A stretch of DNA of 64,000 bases from Cycas panzhihuaensis (Eukaryota; Cycadophyta): positions 186,001-250,000 of the forward strand of contig CM041465.1 in NCBI GenBank assembly GCA_023213395.1, read 5' to 3'. Of the stretch, positions 44,479-55,838 are shown in pieces; positions within the stretch are counted from its first letter, which is position 1, and every line of letters begins with the position of its first letter. The position numbers were made by a program, and so were the translations under genes. The notes beneath the pieces were generated by a model that was not told the origin of the DNA, did not search any database, and saw nothing but the letters and a program-made list of their open reading frames with translations.

Positions 44479-46939
44479 TGTTTCCCGGCTTCTGGGAATG
44501 GATATGGAATCACTGACTCAGGTAAGTACAGGTATGTCTCTTGCATTATCATCGCTTTCTTTTACTGGATGTTTGCTTGATTCCGCATGTGTATGACTTT
44601 GTGGGCGCCTTGTAGTCGTCCACACTTATTTTAGCCTATGACGACTATAGCAGGGCACACTCCCAAGGAGTGTGGCACTCGGTGACCGACATTTCCCGTG
44701 ATCCGCCTCCTCGCTCCAAGATCCACTAGGTTTGCACCACCTCCGCCTGGGTGATGACTCATCATCGTTTGGTCAACTTGCCACCCCACTCGAGCCCTAT
44801 TTTTGCTCCTTTGGACCCGCTTTGTTGGCTTGTTTGCTCTGGGTGGGTGTTTTAGCATTATGTCGACCTTTGGTTGCCCCGCCTCAACCTAGACGGTTGG
44901 TGGGCCCCATTCTTCGCCCTAGGTGCGCATCGCTAGATTACGGCATCGCCGTAATATCCGCCAGATCGCGAATATTCCAGCAGACGATCTGCCTCGCATT
45001 ATTTTTTAAAATTCGCCGTGGCAATTTCGCATTTATTGCGAAACTGCCACGTGGCTTGCGCTTTATTTCTCTTCCATCTGCACCCTAATCGCACGCTTTA
45101 GGGTTTAGCTTGAGTACTTAAGCCCTTTTTGGCTCATTTTCAAGGATCTTTTGGCTCACTTTTGGAGTGGCTCTCAAGAAAAACACTCTCCGCCTCGCTC
45201 TTCTCATCGCTTGTCAAGAATCGGACCTATACCTCTTCATACAGCGCCCAGCTCTCCTTTGACTTGGCTGAGACATTCTCTCAGCCCCTCAAACACCTTG
45301 GAGAGGGCTCCTTTGAAGCGGTTTCCACCGGTTTCTACCTGTGCCCACGAGTTCCCTGCTTGGTGTGTTTCCGTCACACCCCATGGCGGGGCCTCAAGCC
45401 TACTCCACTCCAGATCTGGGCTATTTTTCCAAATTCTTCTTCGCTCTTTACCGAGGCAAATCCCTTGCCTCCCCTTCCCAGGTACTCTTCATTTTGCATT
45501 TGTCTTTTGTGATATTTATGCTTCAGCTTATTTGTTCCTACTTGTTTCGTGAGGGTTAGTTTTTCCTCCCTTTGGAGGACTGTTCTACCACTCTCCCTAT
45601 GCTTCTTGCCTGCGTTTGCTGTCCAAGGCAGCGGCGTTGAGGGGTTGCATAGGTTTTGGAGAGGAGCTGGGTGGATTCCGTACCACCTTCCATGCTCCCT
45701 AAGCGGCTCTTAGCCCCCCAAAACCTCCCTCTCGCCTCGTGCTTCCCTTGGCTTGTAAACAAGGGTTTGAAGGCTCCCTTTGGTCGCCCAAACCAGCGCT
45801 GTCACAAGTTGCAGCACTGATTTGGGACCCTTTGTTCAGGTTTGGGTGCCATCCATAGGCCCCAACCACGGGTTCTTGCTTCACCCTTGCTCCCCGGTCA
45901 CCCGGTTTGCTCCCCGTAGCATCCCGGCCCCCCGTGGATATCTTTGGGTCTCTCTTGCCCCCTTTTTCAGCCATTTTCCAGCCTTGGTTCTTGACTTTCT
46001 CCTCACTGCCTTGTGGCTCCTGGGGGGAGGTTGGGGCACCGTTTGCAGGAAGTAGGCCACTCCGAGGCTTGCCTTGTTGTTTCCTTTCATTTGGATCACT
46101 TTCCTTTGGTATTTTCCTTATTGGACTAACACTAATGCATGTATATTTAGACTCTTATTTATGTTGCTAGACATATATTGTTAGATCTTTGTGTTGCATG
46201 TTAGTGCTCTTCCTTCGGGAAGAGGGAGACCCTTCTTACTTGCAGGTACTCGAGACGCGCGGAGAACGTTGCCCGTTAGCCTCTGTACCGGGAGGGTAAG
46301 GAACCCCCCTTTTCGCCCGCCGCTACATCCCGTGATCCCAGACGCTTGTGAGTGGTTAGGTGCTCCTCGTGGAGGCTACGTCATCTCGCACGCCTTTGGC
46401 CCAGGTGCACGCTTCCTTCCTCTTCGCTACCCTTGATTCTCCCTTTTATTCTTTTCTTAGTAATTAGAACATTGAAAGATTAAAAGGGGAAATTGCTTTT
46501 GTATTTGTTTGCTTTGTTGCATGTACCTCCTATTATCCGTAGGAAAGATCGTAAGAGTTTTCTTTGTCCTTACCTTTCCTTCATTTTCCTTAACCACACG
46601 AGGGCCTTGCTTCCCGCATCGCTCGTGCATTCGGTCAGGTTGTGTAGGATTACTCTTGGCCTGTCTCCAGTAGGCCTTCTCTTCCCCTTCCGCCACCCAA
46701 GGGTGGAGGGTCCTATTCCTGTGTCAACTCGGGTTCATCCCACGCACCTTCGCCTTGATCGAGGTGGGGAAGGGTCGCCCAATAGTAGCCATACTCCATT
46801 GCAGATCCCGAACTCGGCTCGGGCAAGACGGGTGCTCTACGTGGTAGTTACCCGCCTTTTAGGTTCCACTTTCTATCATTTTATCACTTACTCCTCCCAC
46901 GCCTATCAGTTAGGTAGTTATCCCATAGCAGCGCGTCCA
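44479..46939 (+). repeat. 5' LTR of the Tat-like element
   Basis: 2461 bp. Pairs with 55839-58256 over its full length, with many substitutions and short length differences. A stem-loop at 45018-45050 is conserved in both LTRs. Open frames at 45129-45512 and elsewhere do not keep frame between LTRs and are not called. No clear TATA box is found. Confidence 0.9.
45018..45050 (+). promoter_or_regulatory. Conserved LTR stem-loop
   Basis: Arms GTGGCAATTTCGCA (45018-45031) and TGCGAAACTGCCAC (45037-45050) pair with one G:T, around a TTTAT loop. The right LTR keeps the same structure at about 56373-56405. It sits some 60 bp ahead of the conserved GAGTACTTAAGCCC block. A role in transcript start, end or packaging is possible but not shown. 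Confidence 0.6.
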
Positions 46940-46940
46940 C

Positions 46941-46959
46941 TGGCGACCATACTGGGGAC
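46941..46959 (+). other. Primer binding site of the Tat-like element
   Basis: TGGCGACCATACTGGGGAC, one base after the LTR. The start TGGCGAC and the CTGGGGAC part resemble the arginine-tRNA-type primer sites reported for Ogre/Tat elements; the tRNA match could not be checked here. Confidence 0.65.
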
Positions 46960-47205
46960 TGCCAGTAAGGGAGCTAGTTTCGCTCTCTTCGGTTGGTTTC
47001 GCTACTCTTGTGTGATCCTTTTCATACTTATCTCGATCTCCACATTGGGTAACCCCCAACGCATGTGTTTTACCACTTTTTCCCTTTTCCTAACATTGTC
47101 GGTTGACCTTGCATGCGGCGTTTCTCCCGTCGTCTGCACGGTCTACCTCCCTTGTTAGAGGACCTCTAGTATCGCCTTCTTGCCTCGTCGGATTCCGATC
47201 CGACT

Positions 47206-48955
47206 ATGGAGGGATACTCTTCCAATTGGACCTACTATACTTCAGCCATGGAAACCCATGCCTTTCCTCCTGTTATTCCCAGGTCCACCCAAGAGGGTGA
47301 CGACCCCCTTTATTATCCAAATGACCAACACCTTTCTTTCGATGCTCATCCTTCTACCCACGTCGTAGAAAGACCCGTTCCTCTTGAGGGTCTCCACGTA
47401 GTTGGCAATTCTTATGAGGAACGTTCCGAGGATCCTACCTTGTTTGAGGTTCTGATCACCTCTTACGAGTGTGTTGGGACTCCTCCTGTTGACGTAGTTG
47501 AGGCTTTCAATGAGTGTTTCCGCGCAACACGCTTGCAACCGCGTCCTAGGTGGTTTGAGGATGTTCTTCGTGGAGGGGCCTCTTCCTCTTTCGCACCTCA
47601 TGCTTCATCCTCATCCACCCTTCCTATGACCACAAATCCTTTTGTGCCTACACGTACGTCCCACTCGTTCCCTGCAGTAGGGGCGTGCGTGGCACCGTCC
47701 GTCTCTCATCAAGGTCCTAATGCCTTAGGATCTTCTCCTGGTGTGTCTTTCCCTCAATTGAGGGTTAGCATACCCACTTCTAATCAAACCAATGTGCCAT
47801 CTCCTAATGTGGCGCATACCATCCCTAGTAGGCCTATTGGACCTACTAGCTTTCCAACCACTAGTCATGTGGGATCCGCTCCCACGCATCCTCCAGCCCA
47901 GCACGTTGGTGCTTCCTTCTACATTCCCCCAGGATATACCTCTCAACCTTAGGGGCAGGGTAGAGGAAGCCGTCTTCCCGTTTATGGGGTGGATCCGCTA
48001 CACCCATATGGGGTTGCTCCACCTACGGGTGGCCCATATGGGCAAAACCTTGCCCACATCCATCTTACCCTTCTTCCAGTGCAATCCCATCCGTTGTGCC
48101 TTCGCAAGGGAACCCGACTCCCTTCCAAGGCGCTTACCCCTAGCCTCTTTTCAGCAAGGGGCGCTTCCTCAAGGAGGGATGGGTGTTCCACCCCCACCCG
48201 CTCCTTGTGCGTTACCTACTTCGACATTTGTTGATCCTACGGTTCAGGCAAGGGCGCGCCCCTTCATGGACTTTAGGTCGACCCTCTCTGCTGAGGCGTT
48301 GTGAACCAACTTGCCGCCTCATCCCCCAAGTTCCTAGATTCGATGGAACTTTGTCGAAGACCCCGTGAGCATGTCCGTAGTTTTTCTATGGCATGCATCG
48401 ACATCGGGCTTACGACCATATTTTGATGAAACTATTTCCTAGATCCTTGCAGGGTGACGCCCTCAAATGGTTCTACCGTCTCCCTGCCCATTCAATCCAT
48501 TCATTCCAGCAATTGGTGGATGAGTTCATCAACTATTTTGATGTAGCTCGTCCATTCGAGAGCGGAATGAAATCTCTTCTTTCACTCAAATAAGGCCACG
48601 ATGAGATGAATCGTGACTTTGTGCGGCGATTCCATGACTTGCTTCACTCCACTAAGGCAACATTGCCCGAGGAGTCAAGCGAGACTGTCACAATGCACTT
48701 CGTCCCGAAGTCCACGTGGAAGTCCTCAAGATGGGGGTGACCACATGTGATTCCGTGATCGCCAAGTGCTTGGCGTTGGAGGCTATTGAGATCCAAGCGG
48801 GGCTCAAGAAACCTCTTAAGCCCTCACAGCGCCGTGAGGCACCACCCCCTACCAAAGATACCAAACCTTCCCAGCCGACGCGGTCTTCCTCTCATCCTAC
48901 CGAGAGGACTTTAGACCCTCTCACATCGCCTATCGCTCATTCGAAGGCACGATGA
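47206..48955 (+). pseudogene. Gag of the Tat-like element, frameshifted
   Basis: An N-terminal frame (47206-47952, 248 codons) is rich in Pro, Ser and His and has no recognised fold. The retrotransposon gag core appears at 48310-48700 across frames: VPRFDG, then ILMKLFPRSLQGDALKWFY and FQQLVDEFINYF (48393-48593), then a MNRDFVRRF-like stretch. 48716-48955 carries the gag C-terminus, basic and Pro-rich. At least three frame changes occur between 47950 and 48720. It would form the particle shell. No CCHC knuckle is seen, as in some Tat elements. Confidence 0.8.
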
Positions 48956-49036
48956 AGGAGCTCAAGCTTCAAGCTCCTTCATCTCCTACGTCAAACAAGC
49001 AAGTCCAACAAACTACCCAAGCCCCTCTTCCCAGGA

Positions 49037-49738
49037 ATGGAAACGCCCAGTCCTCTCAAGCGAGGAGGTCTGACCCCCCGCTTGAGAAGAAGTGGTGCTC
49101 CATTCATGGGGATTGCTTCCACGCCGATTCGGCTAGGGCTCAAAGATCCAAGGGATGCCCCTCGATGCGATTCTTCCCCCAAACGGGCCTCAAGGCCTAA
49201 TTTGGATCAACCAGTTCATAAGGATCCGTTCCCTAAGCACGGGGAACGTGATCGCAAAACCCAAACCAAGAACAACCGTAACCGAGGAAGATCGCCAGAT
49301 CCCCGTCCTTCCCGCGATAAAGGGAAGGACGCTAGGAATTCTTCTTCCTCTTCTCGTTCTCCTAGCCGTCGCACCCCGTCGCCTTCACGACCCCTGCAAT
49401 GTGGGAAGAAGGTGATCCAGTTGCTTGAAGCAACTCCCACTTTTGCCCTTACGCGATCTCAAGCTGCTAAGGAAGCAGCGGGAGCATTTTGTCCTCCCGC
49501 TCCTTCCGACCCTCTTCCGGAAACCCTTCCTCCGGAAGTCCCTCTTTTTCCCAAGGCCATTCCTATACGCCCGGGTCGTTACGACTTCCGAAGGGCACTT
49601 ACCCAACCTACTGGGAAGGGTAAGCCTTTCTCGGTCGTGGACGAGCTCCATACGGTCGCTGCAGGAATGTCCTTGATGGACGTTCTGAGGAGTTGTCCCG
49701 AGCAACGCCCTCCTCCTGGAAGCTTTAGGATCAAGTGA
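49037..49738 (+). pseudogene. Gag-pol linker, Arg/Ser-rich
   Basis: 233 codons of low-complexity basic sequence (RSPDPRPSRDKGKD, SSSRSPSRRTPSPSRP) followed by a more ordered ALTRSQAAKEAAG and FPKAIPIRPGRYDF. Such a region joins gag to protease in Tat elements. No enzymatic motif. It ends by a stop at 49736; the next frame starts beside it. Confidence 0.55.
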
Positions 49739-50205
49739 CGACTGCCCACGCTTTGGGTGTCGCCCAAGGTGGTGGACCCGCTATTTCCTTTGATCCTAAG
49801 GATCTTCCCCACGGTGAAAGGGAACGCTGGTGGAACTTCCCATTCACCATCACCATCGACACGCTGATTGTACTCTTCAAGAACTGTTGTCGACAACGGT
49901 TCTTCCACAATGCCATGCCCTTACGTGTCATGCAAGAGCTTGGTATTTCCCCTTGAACCTGCCTCGGGCGATGCCAAGGGTATGATGTAGCGAAGACCCC
50001 TTCGGGATCTGTCGCGATTCCGCCACCCTTGAGGGTAAGACTGTTCGCCGACGTTGTAGTCCTTGACGTTGATGTGGACTACAACCTCCTTCTTGGTCGT
50101 CCATGGCTCGATCAAATGGGAGCCGTGTGCTCGACCCTTTGGGGACAACTTAAATTGGCCCATGACGGACGAATGAGAGTGATCCCGCGAACGCCTCTTT
50201 ACTAA
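49735..50205 (+). pseudogene. Retropepsin-like protease of the Tat-like element
   Basis: The upstream half (49735-49956) contains TITIDTLIVLFKNCC and a VMQELGISP end. The downstream half is in another frame near 50030-50205, with VVLDVDVDYNLLLGRPWLD followed by MGAVCSTLWGQLKL. The YNLLLGRPW--MGA-CST signature is the C-terminal half of the Ty3/gypsy Tat/Athila protease. The catalytic D(S/T)G is not visible, so the enzyme is probably dead as read. Confidence 0.75.
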
Positions 50206-50917
50206 ACAAACTCGCTCTACCGCCAAAGAAACCAAGGTTCATCCACTCATGCCTCAGCTTGCTCTATTGGGATACCTAATCCGTCCGAGGAAGACCCCGC
50301 GTCTTCTCCTCCTAGTCTCACGCGGTTTGCCCCTATTGGCGTTGGGAGTTAGGGGTACCTCGCTTCGTTCAACGATGATGAGTCACTCGACGAAGACGAG
50401 GATTGTCCTCACCCCGTCTCTTTCCTTCGCGCTAATAGGTCGCACCCGCCTTGTTCTAGATCCCTGTCTAGAACCCCTCTCGTGAGGTTAGACCTTCGTG
50501 CGTGTCGCACGTCATCGCCAGTGTTGACACTTTGCCGGCATTTCTCCTCTTTCATTACCCCCCGTAGGTAATGGTTTTGAGGAATTGCCTTTCGCTCCTT
50601 CTGAGGGTCACCTTCGCTTTTCCTTGATTTAGTGAGGAAGCCGAGCAACCCGATGGTCATCACGGTCCGTTGCTCTCGCTCCTCCGGTGCGCTTCTCCTA
50701 CTCGAAGTAAGGTCATCCATGGGGTGGATTATTTCGAGGACGATGAAGCCCTGCTCGAGCATCTAGCAGGCCTTGCGCCTAACCTGCCTTCTGGTCACCA
50801 CCGGCTTGGTCACCAGAAGATCCTCTCGATCGGATCCACGCTTGCTCATCCGATCCCGTCTCTTATTCCTCCGCCTCCGTTGATCTTGCCCCTCTCCACT
50901 TCAAGGAAGGCAATGCC

Positions 50918-51365
50918 ATGTGCTTGGGGGTAACCCAGGACGTAGTCTTGGCCCCGGGCAAGGTCATTAAGGTTGGGTTGGAATGCTCTCCTGATGAGGT
51001 AAGGGAATACTCCCTTCTGTTCCAGGAGTTTCGAGACATTTTCGCGTGGGATTATGCTGACATGAAGGGAATCGACCCCTCGATTGTCACTCATAACCTC
51101 ACCACCTGGAGCGTGCCCTATGCGCCAGAAGCAGCGTCCCCTTCACCCGAAGCTCTCTGCCACCGTCAAGATGGAGGTAGAGAAGCTTCTGGACGCTGGG
51201 CTCGAATATCTCCATGACCGTTTGGCCAAATTCAAACCCCGATGGGTTGGTCCCTTTGTCATTATCGAATCCCTCAATAATGGTGCTTACAGGATAGCCA
51301 CCCTGGAAGGGCTCGAATTTGAGAAAGCCATTAATGGGATGTTCCTTAAGAAGTTTTACGCATGA
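50918..51365 (+). pseudogene. RT N-terminus fused to integrase C-terminus
   Basis: 50918-51110 reads EVREYSLLFQEFRDIFAWDY and MKGIDPSIVTHNL, the sequence just before RT. From 51120 another frame reads RQKQRPLHPKLSATVKMEVEKLLDAG, the first RT helix (given here as overlapping motif). At about 51200-51212 this passes in frame into HDRLAKFKPRWVGPFVI and NGAYRIATLEG, a GPF-type integrase C-terminus, ending at 51365. About 2.5-3 kb that would encode RT, RNase H and the integrase core are therefore missing at one junction. The fusion has one ORF of 94 codons from 51084. Confidence 0.88.
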
Positions 51366-52280
51366 TCCCTCGGCGATTCCTTCGCCTTGCTCCAAAACGA
51401 GCCTAAACTACCATCTTAAGGTGTCCCTATTCTTCCCAACCACGGGTAGAGTGGCAACTTAATATGGATTCCTCCTTCTTCTTTTCGGTTCCTTCCGCGG
51501 AACCCGCGTTCTGATACTCTCTTGGGAACCCTTGTGTCATCTTGCTTGGGCATCCCCCAACTAGGAAGACACTTGGGGGCATCGTTGCTCCCCTTTCCTA
51601 CCCGCCGTTTCCTTCGCATATCCCGCTATGCTCTCCTATAGACATGTACTCCGTCCTGCTCCCTAACCTCAAACCTCTATGTCGTCCTACCACGTGTGTG
51701 TGTGCCCTGGTTAGGTGTGTGGTCGTACATGGGGGGAAACGTGTGCATCATATAACAAAATATCCACAACATAAAACATCTGCAACATAACATTCATAAT
51801 ACACAGAATAAATATACACAACATCTCATATCCAAATGGGGTTCCAATCACCCCATGCATATATATATACATATCAAAAGTCATGTCATCATACATCCTG
51901 GGAAGCCAGTGTCCTTGCAGGGGGGGTACAATCATATAGCCCTATATATGACCCCCTGGAGGCCCGTGCTTTCCCCGCCGACCGTGACATACATATCCTA
52001 CTACTGTGGCCCGCCTCCTGGGTGCCATCTCCGCCTCTGTGATCCCTCTCCTAGGGACCACATGCCTCCGAGGCTCCTCCACAGGCCTCCGCGAGCCGCC
52101 CGCCTCGCCTCTCCTCGTCCTTAGGTCGCCTCGGGTCGCCAGGTGGGTCCGTGTCCCGCACCGGCCGACCTCGAGACCATCTCGCGCTTACTACCGATCG
52201 TATCTGGCCTGGATACGATCCCGCTCCCCCTGGAGTACCTCCTCTGTCATCCTGAGACGCTGTGTGATGATTATCAGCTA
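51366..52280. other. Non-coding 3' region of the Tat-like element
   Basis: Follows the integrase end. 51740-51900 is AT-rich with CAACATAA-type words; the rest is GC-rich. In antisense orientation it would lie downstream of the plant-mobile-domain gene and may hold its 3' end. Nothing else recognised. Confidence 0.5.
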
Positions 52281-52293
52281 GGTCCTGCTCTCG

Positions 52294-53830
52294 TTATCTC
52301 CGCCTGCACCACCCTGTGCCTCTAGAGTCTGGACCCGTTCTCGTCTGCCTCGCGGCGTCATCCCTCCATCCTCGCGCCTCGGCGTCTCTCTCCGCCGCAG
52401 CCGTCCACGGGATGTGGCATGCTCTTGGGACTCTGACCCATATGTCCTCGCCCTCACCATCGGGCGAATGCCTCTGTGGGCTCTCACGCTCTAGGCTCAT
52501 CGCCTGCCTGGTTGGGCGGTTGCCTCTCACAGACACCGAGGGAATATCTCCTCGCCACGCCTCCATCGCCTCCGATCTCTGCACCGCCAATGCAACACGC
52601 CATGCGTCGCCATATACCATGATCAAACTGAACTAAACATCTATCTGGATGCTAAATGATGTTGGAAAAGGTTGGCTCTCACCTGCTGTGGCCGCCTGAT
52701 CCTCCGGTCGCATGGCATCCTCTCCTCCCTCCTCCGCTCACTGCGGTACCTCGTCTTGGGCACCTCCTCCGCCTGGGTCCCTCTCCTCGTGGGTGGCCTC
52801 AGCTCATCCTCGCGGATCCCATCGCGATCCGTAGCTCGGCCCTAGTCACGTCCCCGACCTCACCACATGCTCCCTGATGGGCTGCCTCTCCAGCCCCAGA
52901 TGGACCCTCTACCTGTCCTGCTGTCCCTGAAGGACCTACCTCCCCTGCAGGTCGTGACGGGCCGGCCCCACTATCTCCAGTACCCCCATCGTCACTACTG
53001 TCATCTCCCGCGGACACTCCTGCTCCGCCCGCCTCATCGTCACTATCCCACCTCACCATCCTGTAAGGCTCAGCTATGTAGTCTGGGAGGGTGAGGAGGT
53101 CTAGTGATGTCGCCTCCACCGATCGTCTGACGTGGGCTCTGTCCTCTGTCCCCCTCAGTCGAGTCTGCCATCTGTGGACCATCGGGGCCTGATCTGTGAT
53201 AGGGTGAGGTGCCCCCGCTGGTGCCACTACCACGAAGTGATCGAAATACCAAAGATCGCAGTGCTATATGATAGCCCTCCTTTGCCGGACGTCCTGATAG
53301 CATCCAGCTGTGCGACTAGGTTCGCCGCCATCGTGGCCGCCCATCCTCTCGTCGGCCCGCGGCACGAACCGCATCCATCCATCCTCACGAATCTCTCTAT
53401 AGTTCTGTTTCCGGGAAATCCAGAACAGAATGCACAATATGATCATCTTCCTCACTCGAGGAATCCCAGATAATAGAACTGTCTGGAGGGGTGCTCCCCT
53501 CCGATCCCACCTGCCAGCTCCTGTGAAGAATGTAGCCGCCTCCTGCAGGCCGCCTCGGTCTTGGGCAGCGTCCCGAGTCTCACCGGCCTCCCTGTCACCA
53601 GAACTCCCAAGATCCACCGGACATCCCTCGGCGTGACCATCACATCCCCACCGTGGTGGTAGGTGGAACACTGCCTCCTCCTATCCCAATGGGACACTAT
53701 ATCTACCACAGCAGCCTCTGGTCCAACGTGTACTGAGGTGTCTTGAGGGCCTTGTACAGGCCACACCTCTCCAGCATGTCCCTATCCTCCTAAGTCATCA
53801 TCTCCATGTAACTCAAAGATAGCCATACCC
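52294..53830 (-). pseudogene. Antisense plant mobile domain (PMD) gene inside the Tat-like element
   Basis: Opposite strand to the element. In order: EDRDMLERCGLYKAL and YTLDQRLL (53700-53800), then DIVSHWDRRRQCSTYHHGGD and VMVTPRDVRWILGVLVTGRPV (53540-53700), the PMD signature in which a W/R-rich, H-G-E, T--D--LLG---G-PV pattern is conserved. Further on, a DHFVVVAPAG...P--RW stretch (near 53190-53240) fits the domain end. The C-terminus (52799-53190) is acidic, Gly/Ser/Asp-rich; 52294-52626 may be a last exon after a possible intron (CAG|GTGAGAG near 52683). At least three frame changes break it. PMD proteins act in silencing and genome stability in plants and recur in mobile elements. Function here is unknown; the domain call is by motif only. 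Confidence 0.75.
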
Positions 53831-54516
53831 GTTCTTGCGGTTATCTCATCGCGAGGACACCGCTCACATCAAAACACCTCAAGTCGGGTCTCATGTCAGC
53901 CATTATTACCTCTCTCTCTCTCAAATCTCTCTCTGCCTGAGATTTGGGGCTCTTTTGGCCCTCATGTCTATTTCTCTGCCTTCACGCCCGTCTGCGCCAA
54001 ACTCGCGGCATCTGCTATGTTTGGCACGGGTCCCGCGGCGATTCGGGGCCCACGGCAATGGTCGCGGCACCGCGATCATTGCCATGATGAATCAGCGACC
54101 CCTAAAGGGGGTTTTCCGCCTAAAAACAAAAATTACTTCTGGTGGACCCTGGCCCACCGACCGTGGCTCCTTAATGCCTGTGTCCCCGCCTCCTTCTGGG
54201 TCCGATTCGGATCCTGGGAAGCCTCCTATTGCCCATAAGGGGCACCTAAACTATGCAAAATAACTTTAAAAACCACAAAAAGCCACAAACTTTGAACTTC
54301 AATTTGGGTCAGGTTTAGTGATTTCCACTCACTGGATCTGGTCTCGCATCGCCATATCGTCTGCCTGGTCAGGCCGTGGCTCTCTCCGCTCTCCGATCCG
54401 ACGGTCAGATCTCCCTCTGCGTGCCTCCAAAGTTGGGCGACACTCCGCTACATAAGGAAATGGCTCTGGTTTCGTATGAGAGCCGGTGAAAATGAATCCA
54501 TTTTCCCGTCGATTTC

Positions 54517-54525
54517 CTTATATAG
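54517..54525 (-). promoter_or_regulatory. TATA box for the antisense PMD gene
   Basis: Minus strand CTATATAAG, preceded by a GC-rich GGGGCCCCGC stretch. It lies about 690 bp before the first recognised PMD codons, with the intervening sequence able to hold a leader. The spacing to an ATG at about 54503 is short, so that ATG may be in the leader. It is the clearest TATA box in the window. Confidence 0.5.
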
Positions 54526-55032
54526 GCGGGGCCCCCAACGGGCACTTCCTCTGTTTTTGGTCTCGCGTCAGTCGTTAGGATCGTCTCGTTGCCCCGATTA
54601 CCTTTGCCTTCTGGCCCTGTCGTCAATTACACTATGTTGATGCCCTTTTTGCCCTCCTACAAGGGCATTTATGGTGCATCATCATCGCGCTTTTGGCTGT
54701 GGCCCTTCGATCGTTTTGCGTGCTACTCCGTGCTGCCTCGAGTTTATACTGCTTTGGCCTGCTTCGCCACCCTGGACTCATTTCCGCAGTCCTTTCTTGC
54801 TCTTGGAGTCCCCAAAAGGAATGCCCCCCCCACTCGGGGGCATGTTTTGCTTTCTAAAGGCGACCTTTTGGCACTCCAAGGGGTTTTTTCCCCTCCGACC
54901 GCCCTCCGCCGGCGATCAGATTGTTTGTTCTCGCCCTAGGTTATCTCATTGCTAGGTCCTCCTACCCTTCACGGCCATTTTCTGCTGACTTATTGTGCGT
55001 TGCTTTCATCACCCATCGATTGCTTGGATTTT

Positions 55033-55445
55033 ATGTCGCTGATGTCTGTCTACATCTTTACCGACGGCGGAAGCCGCGGTAATCCTAGACCTTTTGCCGC
55101 TGCATGGATCCTCCGCAGCCCTTCTGGACATAATCTCCTCCGCTCTGGGATCTTCCTCCCAGAGGCTACCAACAACGAAGCCGAGTATACAGCTGTTATT
55201 GAAGCCCCATCGATGCTCTCCGTCTCCATCACGGACCCATTGTTTTGTTTTGTGACTCTCAAGTTGTGGTGTCCCATCTCACTCAGGTTTACCAGGTGCG
55301 ATGCCCTCACTTGAGGACTCTCGCTCGCCGCGGATCCCTCCTGGCCCGCTTTTCTTCTGTCGATATCCAGCATATCCCTCGGGCCCTCAACGCTGAGGCG
55401 GATAGCCTCATTCACCTCATCCTTGAGTGTCGCCTCTCCCTTCTT
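55033..55445 (+). pseudogene. Archaeal-type RNase H (aRNH) with one frameshift
   Basis: Starts at a Met eight residues before IFTDGGSRGNP. First catalytic Asp is in FTDGG (about 55063), the Glu in NNEAEYTA (about 55187), the second Asp in FCDSQVVV (about 55252, after a frame change near 55230), the last Asp in NAEADSL (about 55397). All four acidic residues are thus present. GSRGNP and NNEAEY mark the archaeal-like RNase H that Tat elements acquired besides their own RNase H. It lies downstream of the integrase end and just before the 3' LTR, in sense orientation. Nothing else of pol is left near it. Confidence 0.88.
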
Positions 55446-55838
55446 CGACCAGTCCCCGAGGTTTGCACGGCCTTCCCGCCCAAGCCCTGTGTCTGTCACT
55501 GTTTTGCGATACGTTCGCACCTCCGAAACCGGGTCACTAACGAGGTAAAACTATGGTATCCACTATTTGTTCTTTATTTAGCTATGCATGTTCCTTTACA
55601 TCCTTTGTGGTGGGGGCAGCCCCCTCCTGTCTCATTCTCCCGTCGGTTTCTGTGTGGCCCATAGGCCCCTATGTTGTCTCCACCGCTTCGTATCCAGCGT
55701 CCCCGCCACGACACTCGGCACCCTTGCCTACTGTTATGATCTTGATTGATATATCTATATACACATGTGCTACTGACATTTGTATTGCTAGCATTCGCCA
55801 TCGCACGAAGCTTGAGGCGGCGCTCACGCTATAGGCGG

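Noticed and set aside
45129-45552. Overlapping frames of 127 and 133 codons in the Tat-like LTR
   Set aside because: The corresponding stretch of the other LTR (56522-56884) keeps neither frame over its full length, and no domain is recognised.
51711-51935. A 74-codon minus-strand frame with a hydrophobic stretch
   Set aside because: It lies in AT-rich sequence downstream of the antisense PMD gene, with no homology recognised; hydrophobicity follows from base composition.
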